Assembly (NCBI GenBank): GCA_030612605.1
Contig: JAUWNO010000047.1
Location: forward strand, 1 to 9,965
Reading direction: 5' to 3'
DNA length: 9,965 nucleotides
DNA from: Armatimonadota bacterium
GTDB lineage: Bacteria > Cloacimonadota > Cloacimonadia > Cloacimonadales > TCS61
Of the stretch, positions 1-7,200 are shown one piece after another (position 1 is the first letter of the stretch; each line of letters begins with the position of its first letter). The notes beneath the pieces are model-generated. The model did no database searches. It saw nothing but the letters and a program-made list of their open reading frames with translations, and was not told where the DNA came from. A program made the position numbers and the translations under genes.

Positions 1-1
1 C

Positions 2-562
2 AGATCAAAAGGTGATTACGCTTTTGTTCTGCACATGCTTCAATCACTTGCTCAAAACGGCAGAATGGGAATTGTGCTTCCGCACGGAGTATTGTTTAGA
101 GGTGCTTCCGAAGGTAGAATTAGAAAAGAGATACTTGAACATAATTTATTAGATGCTGTTATCGGACTTCCGGCTAATCTATTTTACGGAGTTGGAATTC
201 CGGTTACAATTCTCATTTTCAAAAAAAATAGGAAAAGAAGCGATATTCTTTTCATAGATGCCAGCGGTGTTGGAAATTATGAAAAAGGAAAAAATCAGAA
301 CAGATTAAGAGAACAGGATATTGAAAAAATTGTGAAAACATACGATAATTACGAAGTTATCGAAAAATACTCTAATGTATCAACTCCTGATGAAATCAAG
401 GAAAATGAATATAACCTGAATATTCCCCGCTATGTGGATACATTTGAAGAAGAAGAACCTGTTAATATGGATGAAGTGAAAGAAAATATTAAAAGAATTA
501 AAACAGAAATTGTGGAAGTAGAAAAACAGATGGAAAAATATCTGGAAGAATTAGGATTATAA
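2..562 (+). CDS. hsdM: Type I restriction-modification DNA methyltransferase subunit HsdM, C-terminal part (5' end outside window)
   Basis: HsdM is the N6-adenine methyltransferase subunit of type I restriction-modification. With HsdS it forms the M2S1 methylase core. The frame is open from base 2 to the TAA at 560-562, giving 186 visible residues; the true start and the NPPY catalytic motif lie to the left of the window. The visible part carries the usual HsdM sequence after the catalytic motif: 'NGRMGIVLPHGVLFRGASEG', then 'IRKEILEHNLLDAVIGLP' and 'LFYGVGIPVTILIFKK'. It ends in a glutamate/lysine-rich helix (about the last 35 residues) of the sort that contacts HsdS. The downstream dinD-like gene begins 13 bases after the stop, so co-transcription is likely. 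An internal ATG at base 35 is not the start, because the family sequence continues upstream of it. Confidence 0.93.
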   Translation, partial: RSKGDYAFVLHMLQSLAQNGRMGIVLPHGVLFRGASEGRIRKEILEHNLLDAVIGLPANLFYGVGIPVTILIFKKNRKRSDILFIDASGVGNYEKGKNQNRLREQDIEKIVKTYDNYEVIEKYSNVSTPDEIKENEYNLNIPRYVDTFEEEEPVNMDEVKENIKRIKTEIVEVEKQMEKYLEELGL

Positions 563-575
563 AAAGGAGGAACTT

Positions 576-1403
576 GTGGAAAATATACAAAAGTATAAAA
601 AAACAGTATTTGAAAAAATAAAAAAAACTAATGAATATAATTCTGAATTCTGGTTTGCACGAGAATTGGCAGAGATTCTGGAATACAAAAGATGGGATAA
701 ATTTCTTAATGTAATCGATAAAGCAAAAGAAGCGTGTGAAAATAGCACGATAGAAGTTGAGAACCATTTTTCCCAAGTGGGAAAAATGGTTACTATAGGT
801 TCAGGAGCAGAGAGAAGAATAGATGATGTTATGTTGTCAAGATATGCTTGTTATTTAATAGTACAGAATGCAGATTCTCGAAAAGAAATCGTTGCTCTCG
901 GTCAAACTTACTTTGCCATTCAAGCACGCAGACAGGAATTGCAGGAAGAATATGAACAATTAACTGAAGAAAAAAAGCGATTGGCAATTCGCAATGAATT
1001 AAAAGAACACAATATTCAACTTGCTGATGCTGCAAAAAATGCCGGTGTTATCGAACCTGTTGATTATGCAATATTCCAAAATCATGGATATATGGGACTT
1101 TATGGTGGATTAAAAGCTAAAGATATTCATGCCCGTAAAAGATTGAAGAAAAGTCATAAAATCCTTGATCACATGGGAAGCACCGAACTTGCTGCAAATT
1201 TGTTTCGAGCCACACAAACCGAAGAAAAATTGAGACGCGAGAAAATTAGAGGTAAAAAGAAAGCAAATAAAACACATTATAAAGTTGGAAAAAAAGTAAG
1301 GCAAACAATCGAAGAACTTGGTGGTACAATGCCTGAGGATCTTCCAACACCAGATAAATCTATTAAACAACTTAAAAAAGACCAAAAGGAACTGGAAGAA
1401 TGA
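576..1403 (+). CDS. dinD: DinD-like (DNA damage-inducible protein D) accessory protein
   Basis: This is a 275-residue protein, close to the length of E. coli DinD (about 274 residues), an SOS-induced protein reported to affect RecA filaments. The family is usually described as having a Bro-N-like N-terminal region. Visible family features are 'FWFARELAEILEYKRWDKF' (about residues 25-43), 'NHFSQVGKMVTIGSGAERR' (63-81) and 'SRYACYLIVQNADSRKEI' (88-105). These are followed by a charged coiled-coil stretch (about 115-145) and a basic C-terminus. The start is GTG at 576, set by a perfect AGGAGG at 565-570 with a 5-base spacer. It sits 13 bp behind hsdM, so it is very probably translated from the same mRNA. 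Its role in the restriction system is unknown; protection against self-damage from broken DNA is a plausible inference. No LexA-type box was recognised in front of it. A perfect 13-bp palindrome lies inside the gene. Confidence 0.85.
   Translation: MENIQKYKKTVFEKIKKTNEYNSEFWFARELAEILEYKRWDKFLNVIDKAKEACENSTIEVENHFSQVGKMVTIGSGAERRIDDVMLSRYACYLIVQNADSRKEIVALGQTYFAIQARRQELQEEYEQLTEEKKRLAIRNELKEHNIQLADAAKNAGVIEPVDYAIFQNHGYMGLYGGLKAKDIHARKRLKKSHKILDHMGSTELAANLFRATQTEEKLRREKIRGKKKANKTHYKVGKKVRQTIEELGGTMPEDLPTPDKSIKQLKKDQKELEE
762..791. repeat. Perfect 13-bp inverted repeat with 4-base loop inside the dinD-like gene
   Basis: The left arm AACCATTTTTCCC (762-774) and right arm GGGAAAAATGGTT (779-791) are exact reverse complements separated by AAGT. 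The hairpin falls on the conserved DinD stretch with Asn63-His-Phe and Lys70-Met-Val. Those codons are partly complementary to each other (AAC CAT TTT against AAA ATG GTT), so part of the symmetry may come from protein constraint. No T-run follows on the + strand, so it is not an intrinsic terminator. Confidence 0.9.
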
Positions 1404-1414
1404 TTTACCAATTT

Positions 1415-1562
1415 ATGTCGAAAAAATCAGGATATTCCGACATATTCCTGAAACATGTCGGGAAATTACAATTTGTTCGACATTTGGGTTTAATGTTAAA
1501 AATATCGGAAAATCTTAACATAGGTAATTCGTAATGTTAACAAAATGGAAAAATCTTAACAT
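1415..1562. repeat. Array of four 29-bp palindrome-ended units, period 38-41 bp
   Basis: Four units of exactly 29 bp lie at 1415-1443, 1455-1483, 1493-1521 and 1534-1562. Each begins ATGT and ends ACAT. Units 1 and 2 have ATGTCG...CGACAT ends; units 3 and 4 have ATGTTAA...TTAACAT ends. Spacers are 11, 9 and 12 bp. Units 3 and 4 are direct repeats: 27 of 31 bases match when the two preceding bases (TA) are included. Unit 2 matches the reverse complement of unit 1 at about 22 of 29 positions, and unit 3 matches unit 1 at about 19 of 29 (hand counts). The array fills most of the non-coding space between the dinD-like gene and hsdS. No coding gene is supported here. Function is unknown: it could be operator or recombinase sites, or decayed transposon ends of the TGT...ACA type. 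Confidence 0.8.
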
Positions 1563-1576
1563 GACCAGAATCTATC

Positions 1577-1647
1577 TCATCCCCTGCCCTTCTCCTATCG
1601 AGGAGAAGGGAAAAAAGTCCTTCCTTGATAAGAAGGATTTAGGAAGG
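1577..1647 (+). repeat. REP-like dispersed element with strong hairpin
   Basis: A 10-bp perfect stem CCCTTCTCCT (1587-1596) / AGGAGAAGGG (1601-1610) closes an ATCG loop. It is followed by AAAAAA and then a second smaller stem, TCCTTC (1618-1623) / GAAGGA (1632-1637). The overall pattern, 'CATCCCCTGCCC' then hairpin then 'CCTTGATAAGAAGGATTTAGG', resembles simple REP-like sequences I recall as dispersed in environmental bacterial genomes; copy number cannot be checked here. The run after the stem is A, not T, so it is not a + strand terminator. It may instead stabilise RNA or pause polymerase. Confidence 0.55.
1619..1647 (+). promoter_or_regulatory. hsdS ribosome-binding site with possible sequestering hairpin
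   Basis: The Shine-Dalgarno AGGAAGG (1641-1647) lies 6 bases before the TTG start at 1654 and decides that start, since an in-frame TAG (1648-1650) sits just upstream. CCTTCCT at 1619-1625 is its exact complement. A hairpin between the two would hide the site, while the alternative stem 1618-1623 / 1632-1637 would leave it free. The pairing is seen directly; regulation is inference, and the purine-rich bias of the dispersed element may explain it. Confidence 0.5.
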
Positions 1648-1653
1648 TAGAAA

Positions 1654-2883
1654 TTGAATCCTGAAATTAAAGACAGAATCGAAAAAATAAGAAACGGCAT
1701 CGTTCCTGAAGATTATAAGAAAACAAAGATTGGGATTATTCCGGAAGAGTGGGCAATAAAAAAACTTGGACAATTTGTAATAATTCAAAGTGGCGAAAGT
1801 CCTTCAAAATTTAAATTTGTTAAAAATGGAGTTCCTTATTATAAGGTTGATTCATTAAATAATTCATCGAAGTATCAATGCTACTCTGATTACTATATCT
1901 CTAAATCTGAAAAATATTTAGTAAAGAAAGGAAGTTTGATTTTTCCCAAAAGAGGAGCAGCTATTTTTTTAAATAAAGTTAGAATATTGTCTAAAGATTC
2001 GTTTATGGATACAAACTTAATGACATTAACAACTAAATTGTCTTTAGATAATGAATTTTTGTATTATTATATCATTAAGGAAAAGTTATATAAAATTACT
2101 GATACATCAACAATTCCACAATTAAATAATAAGCATATAAATCCTCATAAAATAGTGCTTCCAACACTTCCCGAACAATCCCGCATCGCCACCATCCTCT
2201 CCACCTGGGATAAAACCATCGAACTGAAAGAAAAACTCATCGAGCAGAAAAAACTGCAGAAAAAAGGATTGATGCAACTATTGCTTACAGGAAAGAAACG
2301 AGTGATAAATCCAGAAACAGGGAAACCTTTTGAAGGTGAATGGGAAGAAGTAAAGTTAGGAGAAATATGCGAAATTAACAAAGGAATCCAATTAAATAAA
2401 TCTATAATGATTGTAAATGGGAAATATCTTGTTATTAACGGTGGAATTGAACCATCAGGTTTTACAAATGAATGGAATACAAAGGGTAAAACTATAACGA
2501 TTAGTGAAGGTGGAAATTCTTGTGGTTTTGTAAATTTTATTGAACATAAATTTTGGAGTGGTGGGCATTGCTATACATTATTGAATTTACAAGTAAATAA
2601 AAATTATTTGTTTCAAATATTAAAGTTTAAAGAAAAGACTATTATGAGATTAAGAGTTGGATCGGGATTACCAAATATACAAAAAAAAGATATTGAAAAA
2701 CATAAGATTATATTACCTAAAAAAGAAGAACAAAATTTAATAACTTTTACATTATCAACAGCAGATAAGGAAATCGAACTTCTAAAAAAAGAATTAGCGC
2801 AACTCAAAGAGCAAAAGCGGGGTTTGATGCAGTTGCTGTTAACCGGGATAGTGAGGGTGACTGAAGGAGAATACGATGTATGA
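1654..2883 (+). CDS. hsdS: Type I restriction-modification specificity subunit HsdS
   Basis: HsdS chooses the split DNA target of the type I enzyme and scaffolds two HsdM and two HsdR subunits. At 409 residues it has full family length with the usual two halves. Target-recognition domain 1 follows 'KTKIGIIPEEWAIKKLGQF' (about residues 24-42). The central conserved helix runs from about 'LPEQSRIATILSTWDKTIEL' (172-191) to GLMQLLLTG (205-213). Target-recognition domain 2 starts at 'GEWEEVKLGEICEINKG' (about 228-244), and the second helix ends in GLMQLLLTG again (390-398). The repeated nonapeptide 185 residues apart shows the circular pseudo-symmetry of the family. The start is TTG, with AGGAAGG in front and a stop two codons upstream; the next in-frame ATG would remove much of domain 1. 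Base composition is mosaic, fitting domain exchange. The target sequence cannot be read from the protein. Confidence 0.93.
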   Translation: MNPEIKDRIEKIRNGIVPEDYKKTKIGIIPEEWAIKKLGQFVIIQSGESPSKFKFVKNGVPYYKVDSLNNSSKYQCYSDYYISKSEKYLVKKGSLIFPKRGAAIFLNKVRILSKDSFMDTNLMTLTTKLSLDNEFLYYYIIKEKLYKITDTSTIPQLNNKHINPHKIVLPTLPEQSRIATILSTWDKTIELKEKLIEQKKLQKKGLMQLLLTGKKRVINPETGKPFEGEWEEVKLGEICEINKGIQLNKSIMIVNGKYLVINGGIEPSGFTNEWNTKGKTITISEGGNSCGFVNFIEHKFWSGGHCYTLLNLQVNKNYLFQILKFKEKTIMRLRVGSGLPNIQKKDIEKHKIILPKKEEQNLITFTLSTADKEIELLKKELAQLKEQKRGLMQLLLTGIVRVTEGEYDV

Positions 2884-3586
2884 GATTATAAACATTTATT
2901 GTGATGAGAGTTGTCATTTAGAGAACGATAATCAAAAATCAATGGTTCTGGGTGCATTATGGTGTCCCAAGGTAAAAGCAGAAATTTATAATAATGAGAT
3001 TTCCGAAATAAAGAAGAAACATAATCTGTCACAATTCTTTGAAATTAAATGGTCAAAAGTATCAAATGCAAAAGTTGATTTTTATAGAGAATTAATTGAT
3101 TATTATTTCATTAAAGAAGATTTGGGGTTTAGAGCCTGGGTTATTCCAGACAAATCAATTCTTAATCATGACACTCATTTCCAAACACACGATGACTGGT
3201 ATTATAAAATGTATTTCTATCTACTAAGAAATATAATTAGTTCTGAACAAATCTATCATATTTATTTAGATATAAAAGATAGTAGGAGTAAGGAAAAATT
3301 AAAAAATCTTCATCAAATCTTATCAAATGTGAATTATGATTTTAACCGTAGCATTATTCAAAAGATGCAGCATGTCCATTCACATGATATATGTTTATTG
3401 CAAATGTCTGATTTATTCCTTGGTGCTATTTCATACCATTTTAGAAATTTAAAAACTAATTCAGCAAAACTCGATTTAATAAAAAGAATTGCTAATAAAA
3501 GTGGATTTAGTTTAAATAAAAGTACGCTTCCTACTGAAAAGAAATTAAATCTCTTTATTTGGAATCCAGTTAATGGAGAAATTTAG
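2876..3586 (+). CDS. DUF3800 domain protein (RNase H-like fold)
   Basis: This 236-residue protein has the DUF3800 pattern. It opens with the strand 'IYCDES' bearing Asp10 and Glu11, then 'MVLGALWCP', a mid-protein strand 'YLDIKD' (Asp132, Lys134, Asp135), and the late helix 'LLQMSDLFLGAISY' with Asp179. These acidic residues match a retroviral-integrase/RNase H-type metal site, so a nuclease activity is plausible but unproven for the family. The ATG at 2876 overlaps the end of hsdS by 8 bases, and GAAGGAGA (2863-2870) inside hsdS is its ribosome site, so the two are translationally coupled. The next gene starts on the base after its TAG. It looks more AT-rich than hsdR: one 60-base line (3241-3300) hand-counts at 13 G/C. 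DUF3800 genes are common near mobile and defence genes; a role in phage response here is inference. Confidence 0.8.
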   Translation: MYEIINIYCDESCHLENDNQKSMVLGALWCPKVKAEIYNNEISEIKKKHNLSQFFEIKWSKVSNAKVDFYRELIDYYFIKEDLGFRAWVIPDKSILNHDTHFQTHDDWYYKMYFYLLRNIISSEQIYHIYLDIKDSRSKEKLKNLHQILSNVNYDFNRSIIQKMQHVHSHDICLLQMSDLFLGAISYHFRNLKTNSAKLDLIKRIANKSGFSLNKSTLPTEKKLNLFIWNPVNGEI

Positions 3587-4108
3587 ATGCTAGACTGGTT
3601 ACCATCATTGTTTCAAGTTAATCCTTGGACTGAAAATACATACAACGATCTTTATGAATATTTTTGCAAAAAAATAAAAGATGCGAGATTAAAACTTAAT
3701 CGGAGAAGTGTTTGGATTTTTCCTGATAAAGACGATGGTAAAGAAAAGATATTTTGGCATCTAACAAGCAGAAAAAGTAGACCTAAAAAAATACCAAGAA
3801 GAAAGCAAAAAATTAATAATATTGAAAACCAAGACGAACCTGAACGGTTACCTGATCTAAGACGATCCGAGAGGATTAGCTGGATTCCAGAAATTATTAG
3901 AAATGTTAGTTCTTCTGAAATATTAAACTGGGATTATTTGGAAGGGGATGGCTCTATTAAAACTTATTTATGGTTAAAAAAAGAGGATTTTGTTGTAATA
4001 CTAAAGAAGTATCAGGATAAGACATATCGACTTATTACATCATTCTTCATTGATAATAAATACAAGATGAAAGATTTTGAGAGAAAATACAAAAATCGTA
4101 TTAAATGA
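3587..4108 (+). CDS. Putative BECR-fold (RelE/barnase/EndoU-like) nuclease-type protein, RlfB-like
   Basis: A 173-residue basic protein with no signal peptide or membrane segment. The core reads 'IFWHLTSRK' (about 55-63, His58 with Thr60 and Ser61), then 'ERLPDLRRSERISWIPEIIR' (86-105), a Trp-rich strand, 'TYLWLKKEDFVVILKK' (126-141) and 'YRLITSFFIDN' (147-157) before a basic helix. From memory this order resembles RlfB/PBECR-type proteins, small predicted RNases with a conserved His, an Arg-rich strand and a late Thr/Ser strand. I could not verify this, and the catalytic assignment is inference. The insert at residues 63-85 is lysine/arginine-rich. The ATG follows the DUF3800 stop directly, with GGAGA at 3575-3579, so the pair is tightly coupled. 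Alternatives are an uncharacterised accessory protein or an antitoxin-like partner of DUF3800. Confidence 0.5.
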   Translation: MLDWLPSLFQVNPWTENTYNDLYEYFCKKIKDARLKLNRRSVWIFPDKDDGKEKIFWHLTSRKSRPKKIPRRKQKINNIENQDEPERLPDLRRSERISWIPEIIRNVSSSEILNWDYLEGDGSIKTYLWLKKEDFVVILKKYQDKTYRLITSFFIDNKYKMKDFERKYKNRIK

Positions 4109-4111
4109 AAA

Positions 4112-4132
4112 GATCTGCACAGACGGCAGATC
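4112..4132. repeat. 7-bp inverted repeat in the gap before hsdR
   Basis: GATCTGC (4112-4118) and GCAGATC (4126-4132) are exact inverted repeats with a 7-base loop, 3 bases after the stop of the upstream gene. No T-run follows on the + strand; on the - strand TTTTCATTT follows. It could be a weak processing or terminator-like stem, or the edge of another dispersed element. The rest of the gap up to about 4170 shows nothing recognisable. Confidence 0.5.
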
Positions 4133-4202
4133 CATCTCCTTCAGCTCTTACATCTTTAATGAATGGCCAATGAGTGGTTTGAAATTATTTTTAACATTAT
4201 TA

Positions 4203-4231
4203 TTGTCAATTTATTTTTATTTTTTTATAAA
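4203..4231 (+). promoter_or_regulatory. Likely sigma70-type promoter for hsdR
   Basis: TTGTCA (4203-4208, 5 of 6 consensus) and TATAAA (4226-4231, 5 of 6) are separated by 17 bp, inside an extremely AT-rich stretch. A start site near 4238 would give a leader of about 20 bases before the ATG at 4259. A second TATAAT occurs at 4238-4243 without a good -35. AT-richness makes chance matches easy, but position and spacing are ideal. Confidence 0.55.
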
Positions 4232-4258
4232 TTTTTTTATAATTTTATAGAGGCAAAT

Positions 4259-7200
4259 ATGTATTCAGAATTAGAAACTTCGCAACTCCCGGCAATTAAA
4301 TTGCTGAAATCACTGGGTTACATTTACCTTTCACCAGAAGAAGCTCAGCAGCAAAGAGAAAACTTATATAATGTTATCCTAACCGATATTCTCAAACATA
4401 AATTAATTGAGCTTAATAACTACGAGTACAAAAGCAAAGAATATAAATTTTCCGAAAAAAATATCAATCAAGCCGTCAAAGACCTGGATGAGCCATTAAC
4501 CGACGGATTGGTAAAAACCAACGAGAGAATTTACGATCATCTACTTTTGGGTAGAAGTTACCAGGAAGATCTTCCGGATGGAAGTAAACGCTCCTTCGAT
4601 CTGCATTACATCGACTGGCAGAATATAGATAACAATGTCTTTCATATCACAGAAGAATTTTCTGTGGAACGAACTACAAGCGGTCGCGCTCGACCTGATA
4701 TTGTTTTGTTTATTAATGGAATTCCAATCGTAGTCATCGAGTGTAAAAAAGCATCCATTTCAGTTAAAGAAGGTATCAGTCAAACTATCCGCAATCAGGG
4801 AAAAACCTGGATCCCGCAACTTTTCAAATTTGTACAACTCACACTTTCCATAAATAAAAATGATGGGAAATATGCCACCTGCAATTCCCCTGAAAAATAT
4901 TGGTCTATCTGGCGGGAAGAAAAACAGGAATGGTTAAATAATCAACTTACCGGATTAATAACAGATAGAGAACCGACCTTTCAGGACAGGATGCTCATAT
5001 CTTTGCTTTCTCCGGAACGATTAATGGAGTTTATTCAATTCTTTGTAATTTTTGATAGAGATGAAAAAAAGGTAGCTCGCTTTCAGCAGTATTTTGCCGT
5101 GAAAGCCATAATGGATACCATTAAAAGATCGAATAAAGAAGGCAATCGTCAGGGCGGCGTTATCTGGCACACACAAGGTTCTGGAAAATCCATTACTATG
5201 ATAATGCTGGCAAAATGCCTTATTGCAGACAAAGATATTACTGATCCAAAAGTGGTTGTAGTCACAGATAGAATAAACCTGGATAAGCAGATCAGGGACA
5301 ATTTTGCCCACACAAGAATGAAACCGGTTCGGGCAAATTCCGGTAAACATCTCATCGATATAATCAAAACAGGTAAAAGAGAAATAATCACTACATTAGT
5401 TCATAAATTTGAATTAGCTTCAAAAAAGAGGATAGTAGATTACCGTAGAAATATTTTTTTGCTGGTCGATGAAAGTCATCGCACTCAATATGGTGAACTT
5501 CATATCAAGATGAAACTTGTTTTTCCCAATGCCTGTTATCTTGGATTTACCGGAACACCTTTAATGATCCGTGAAAAACGAAATACATTCAGGAAATTCG
5601 GCAGCACAAAACCGATCCATTCTTACACAATTGCAGATGGTGTTCGAGATAAAACTATTGTTCCGCTACTTTATGAAGGAAAGATGGTAGATCAATCTGT
5701 GAACAGAAAAGCAATCGACATCAGGCTGGAAATGATAACCAGGCATTTAACAGAATCACAGACAGATGAAGTCAAACAAAAGTGGAGCAGATTCGAGAAA
5801 ATTGCATCTACAATTCAAAGATTAGAACTTATTGCTTTTGATATTAATGAGCATTTTATGAAGAGTTATAAAAACACCGGCTTCAAAGCAATGCTGGCTA
5901 CAAACTCAAAATATGAAGCAATTCAATATTATAAAGCATTTGAGGAATTGGATAATTTGAATACTTTCGTTGTAATATCTCCACCAGACCAACGCGAAGG
6001 ATATGAAATCCCTGATGAAGATTCCAAAAAAGTTGTAGTAGAATTTTGGAATACAATATTAAAGAAATACAAAACCGGTGAAGATTATGAGGAATATGTA
6101 AAAGATGAATTTGTCTATGGTGAGGAAGTTGATATATTAATTGTTGTTGATAAGCTTCTAACTGGTTTTGATGCACCAAAAGCTTCTGTTCTGTATTTGG
6201 ATAAACCTTTGAAGGAACATAATCTTTTACAGGCAATTGCCCGTGTTAACAGGTTATCCGAAGGAAAAGATTACGGTTATATTATCGATTATCGCGGACT
6301 CATCAAAGAACTCGATGAAGCAATGGAAATTTATTCAGGTGCAGGTTTGGAAGAATTTGCCGGTAAAGATATCAAAGATGTCCTGTATGATGTAACCAAA
6401 ATTTTAAGTGATATTGAACAATACCGTTCAAGTATCTGGGAAATATTCGAAGATGTGAAAAATAAGAATGATATTGAGGAATATGAAATCATTCTCGGTG
6501 ATGATAAAATTCGGGAAAAATTCTATGATTTAGTTTGCAATCTGGGTAGGAATTTAAGTTTTGCCATAGAATCCGAAGAAGTTTATAAAGCAATCGGCAT
6601 TGAACAACTGAAGAAATATAAAAGAGAATTCAAATTTTTCCAGGAGCTTCGCAGGAATGTAAAGATCAGGTATTTTGAAAGCATTGATCATAGAGAATAT
6701 GAACTTAAAATGCAGAAATTGATGGATAATTATGTTTCGGCAGAAGAGATAATCCGTATTACAAATCCGGTAGATATTACTGATGAGGATGCTTTTACCA
6801 AGGAGTTGGAAAGATTATCAACACCGAGAGCACAAGCGGAAGCTATTCAGGCGAGATTATCAAAATCAATTCATAAGAAGATGAAAGAAAATCCTGCTTT
6901 TTTCAAAAAATTTTCCCAAAGAGTTGCCGAGACAATTGAAGCATATAATAAACACCGGATCAGCGAACTTGAATATCTGAACAAAATGAAGGAAATTCTC
7001 AAAGATTATCGGGAAGGCAGATCAGACATCGATTATCCTGAAAATATTTTATTCAATGATCACGCAAAAGCATTTTATGGAGAGATAAAATCAATTCTGG
7101 TGGAGAGTGATCTAATAAAAACAAATGAAGAAAATATTCCTGAAGAAAGTATTGGTAAGCTTGCTTTAACAACTGATGAAATAATTCAAAGTTGCATAAA

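Noticed and set aside
1318..1518. 66-codon + strand open frame overlapping the dinD end and the repeat array
   Set aside because: It is out of frame with dinD, has no ribosome site and runs through the palindromic array. There is no protein-like pattern.
1512..1543. dif/Xer recombination site formed by TTAACAT (1515-1521) and ATGTTAA (1534-1540)
   Set aside because: The arm words recall the XerD box, but the 12-bp separation does not fit the 11-6-11 layout and the XerC side is poor. An unrelated recombinase is not excluded.
1415..1562. CRISPR array
   Set aside because: The units diverge in sequence, the gaps are only 9-12 bp, and no cas gene is present. The conserved parts are the palindromic unit ends.
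1587..1616. Intrinsic terminator after dinD
   Set aside because: The stem is strong, but an A-run, not a T-run, follows on the + strand, and on the - strand the T-run precedes the stem.
4163..4258. Upstream in-frame ATG giving HsdR 32 extra N-terminal residues
   Set aside because: The extension is Phe/Ile/Asn-rich, encoded by AT-rich DNA that holds the promoter-like boxes, and lacks a good ribosome site. The ATG at 4259 has AGAGG and begins the family-like sequence.
5021..5391. Minus-strand open frames within hsdR
   Set aside because: They are shadows of the well-supported helicase coding sequence, with no recognisable motif or ribosome site.
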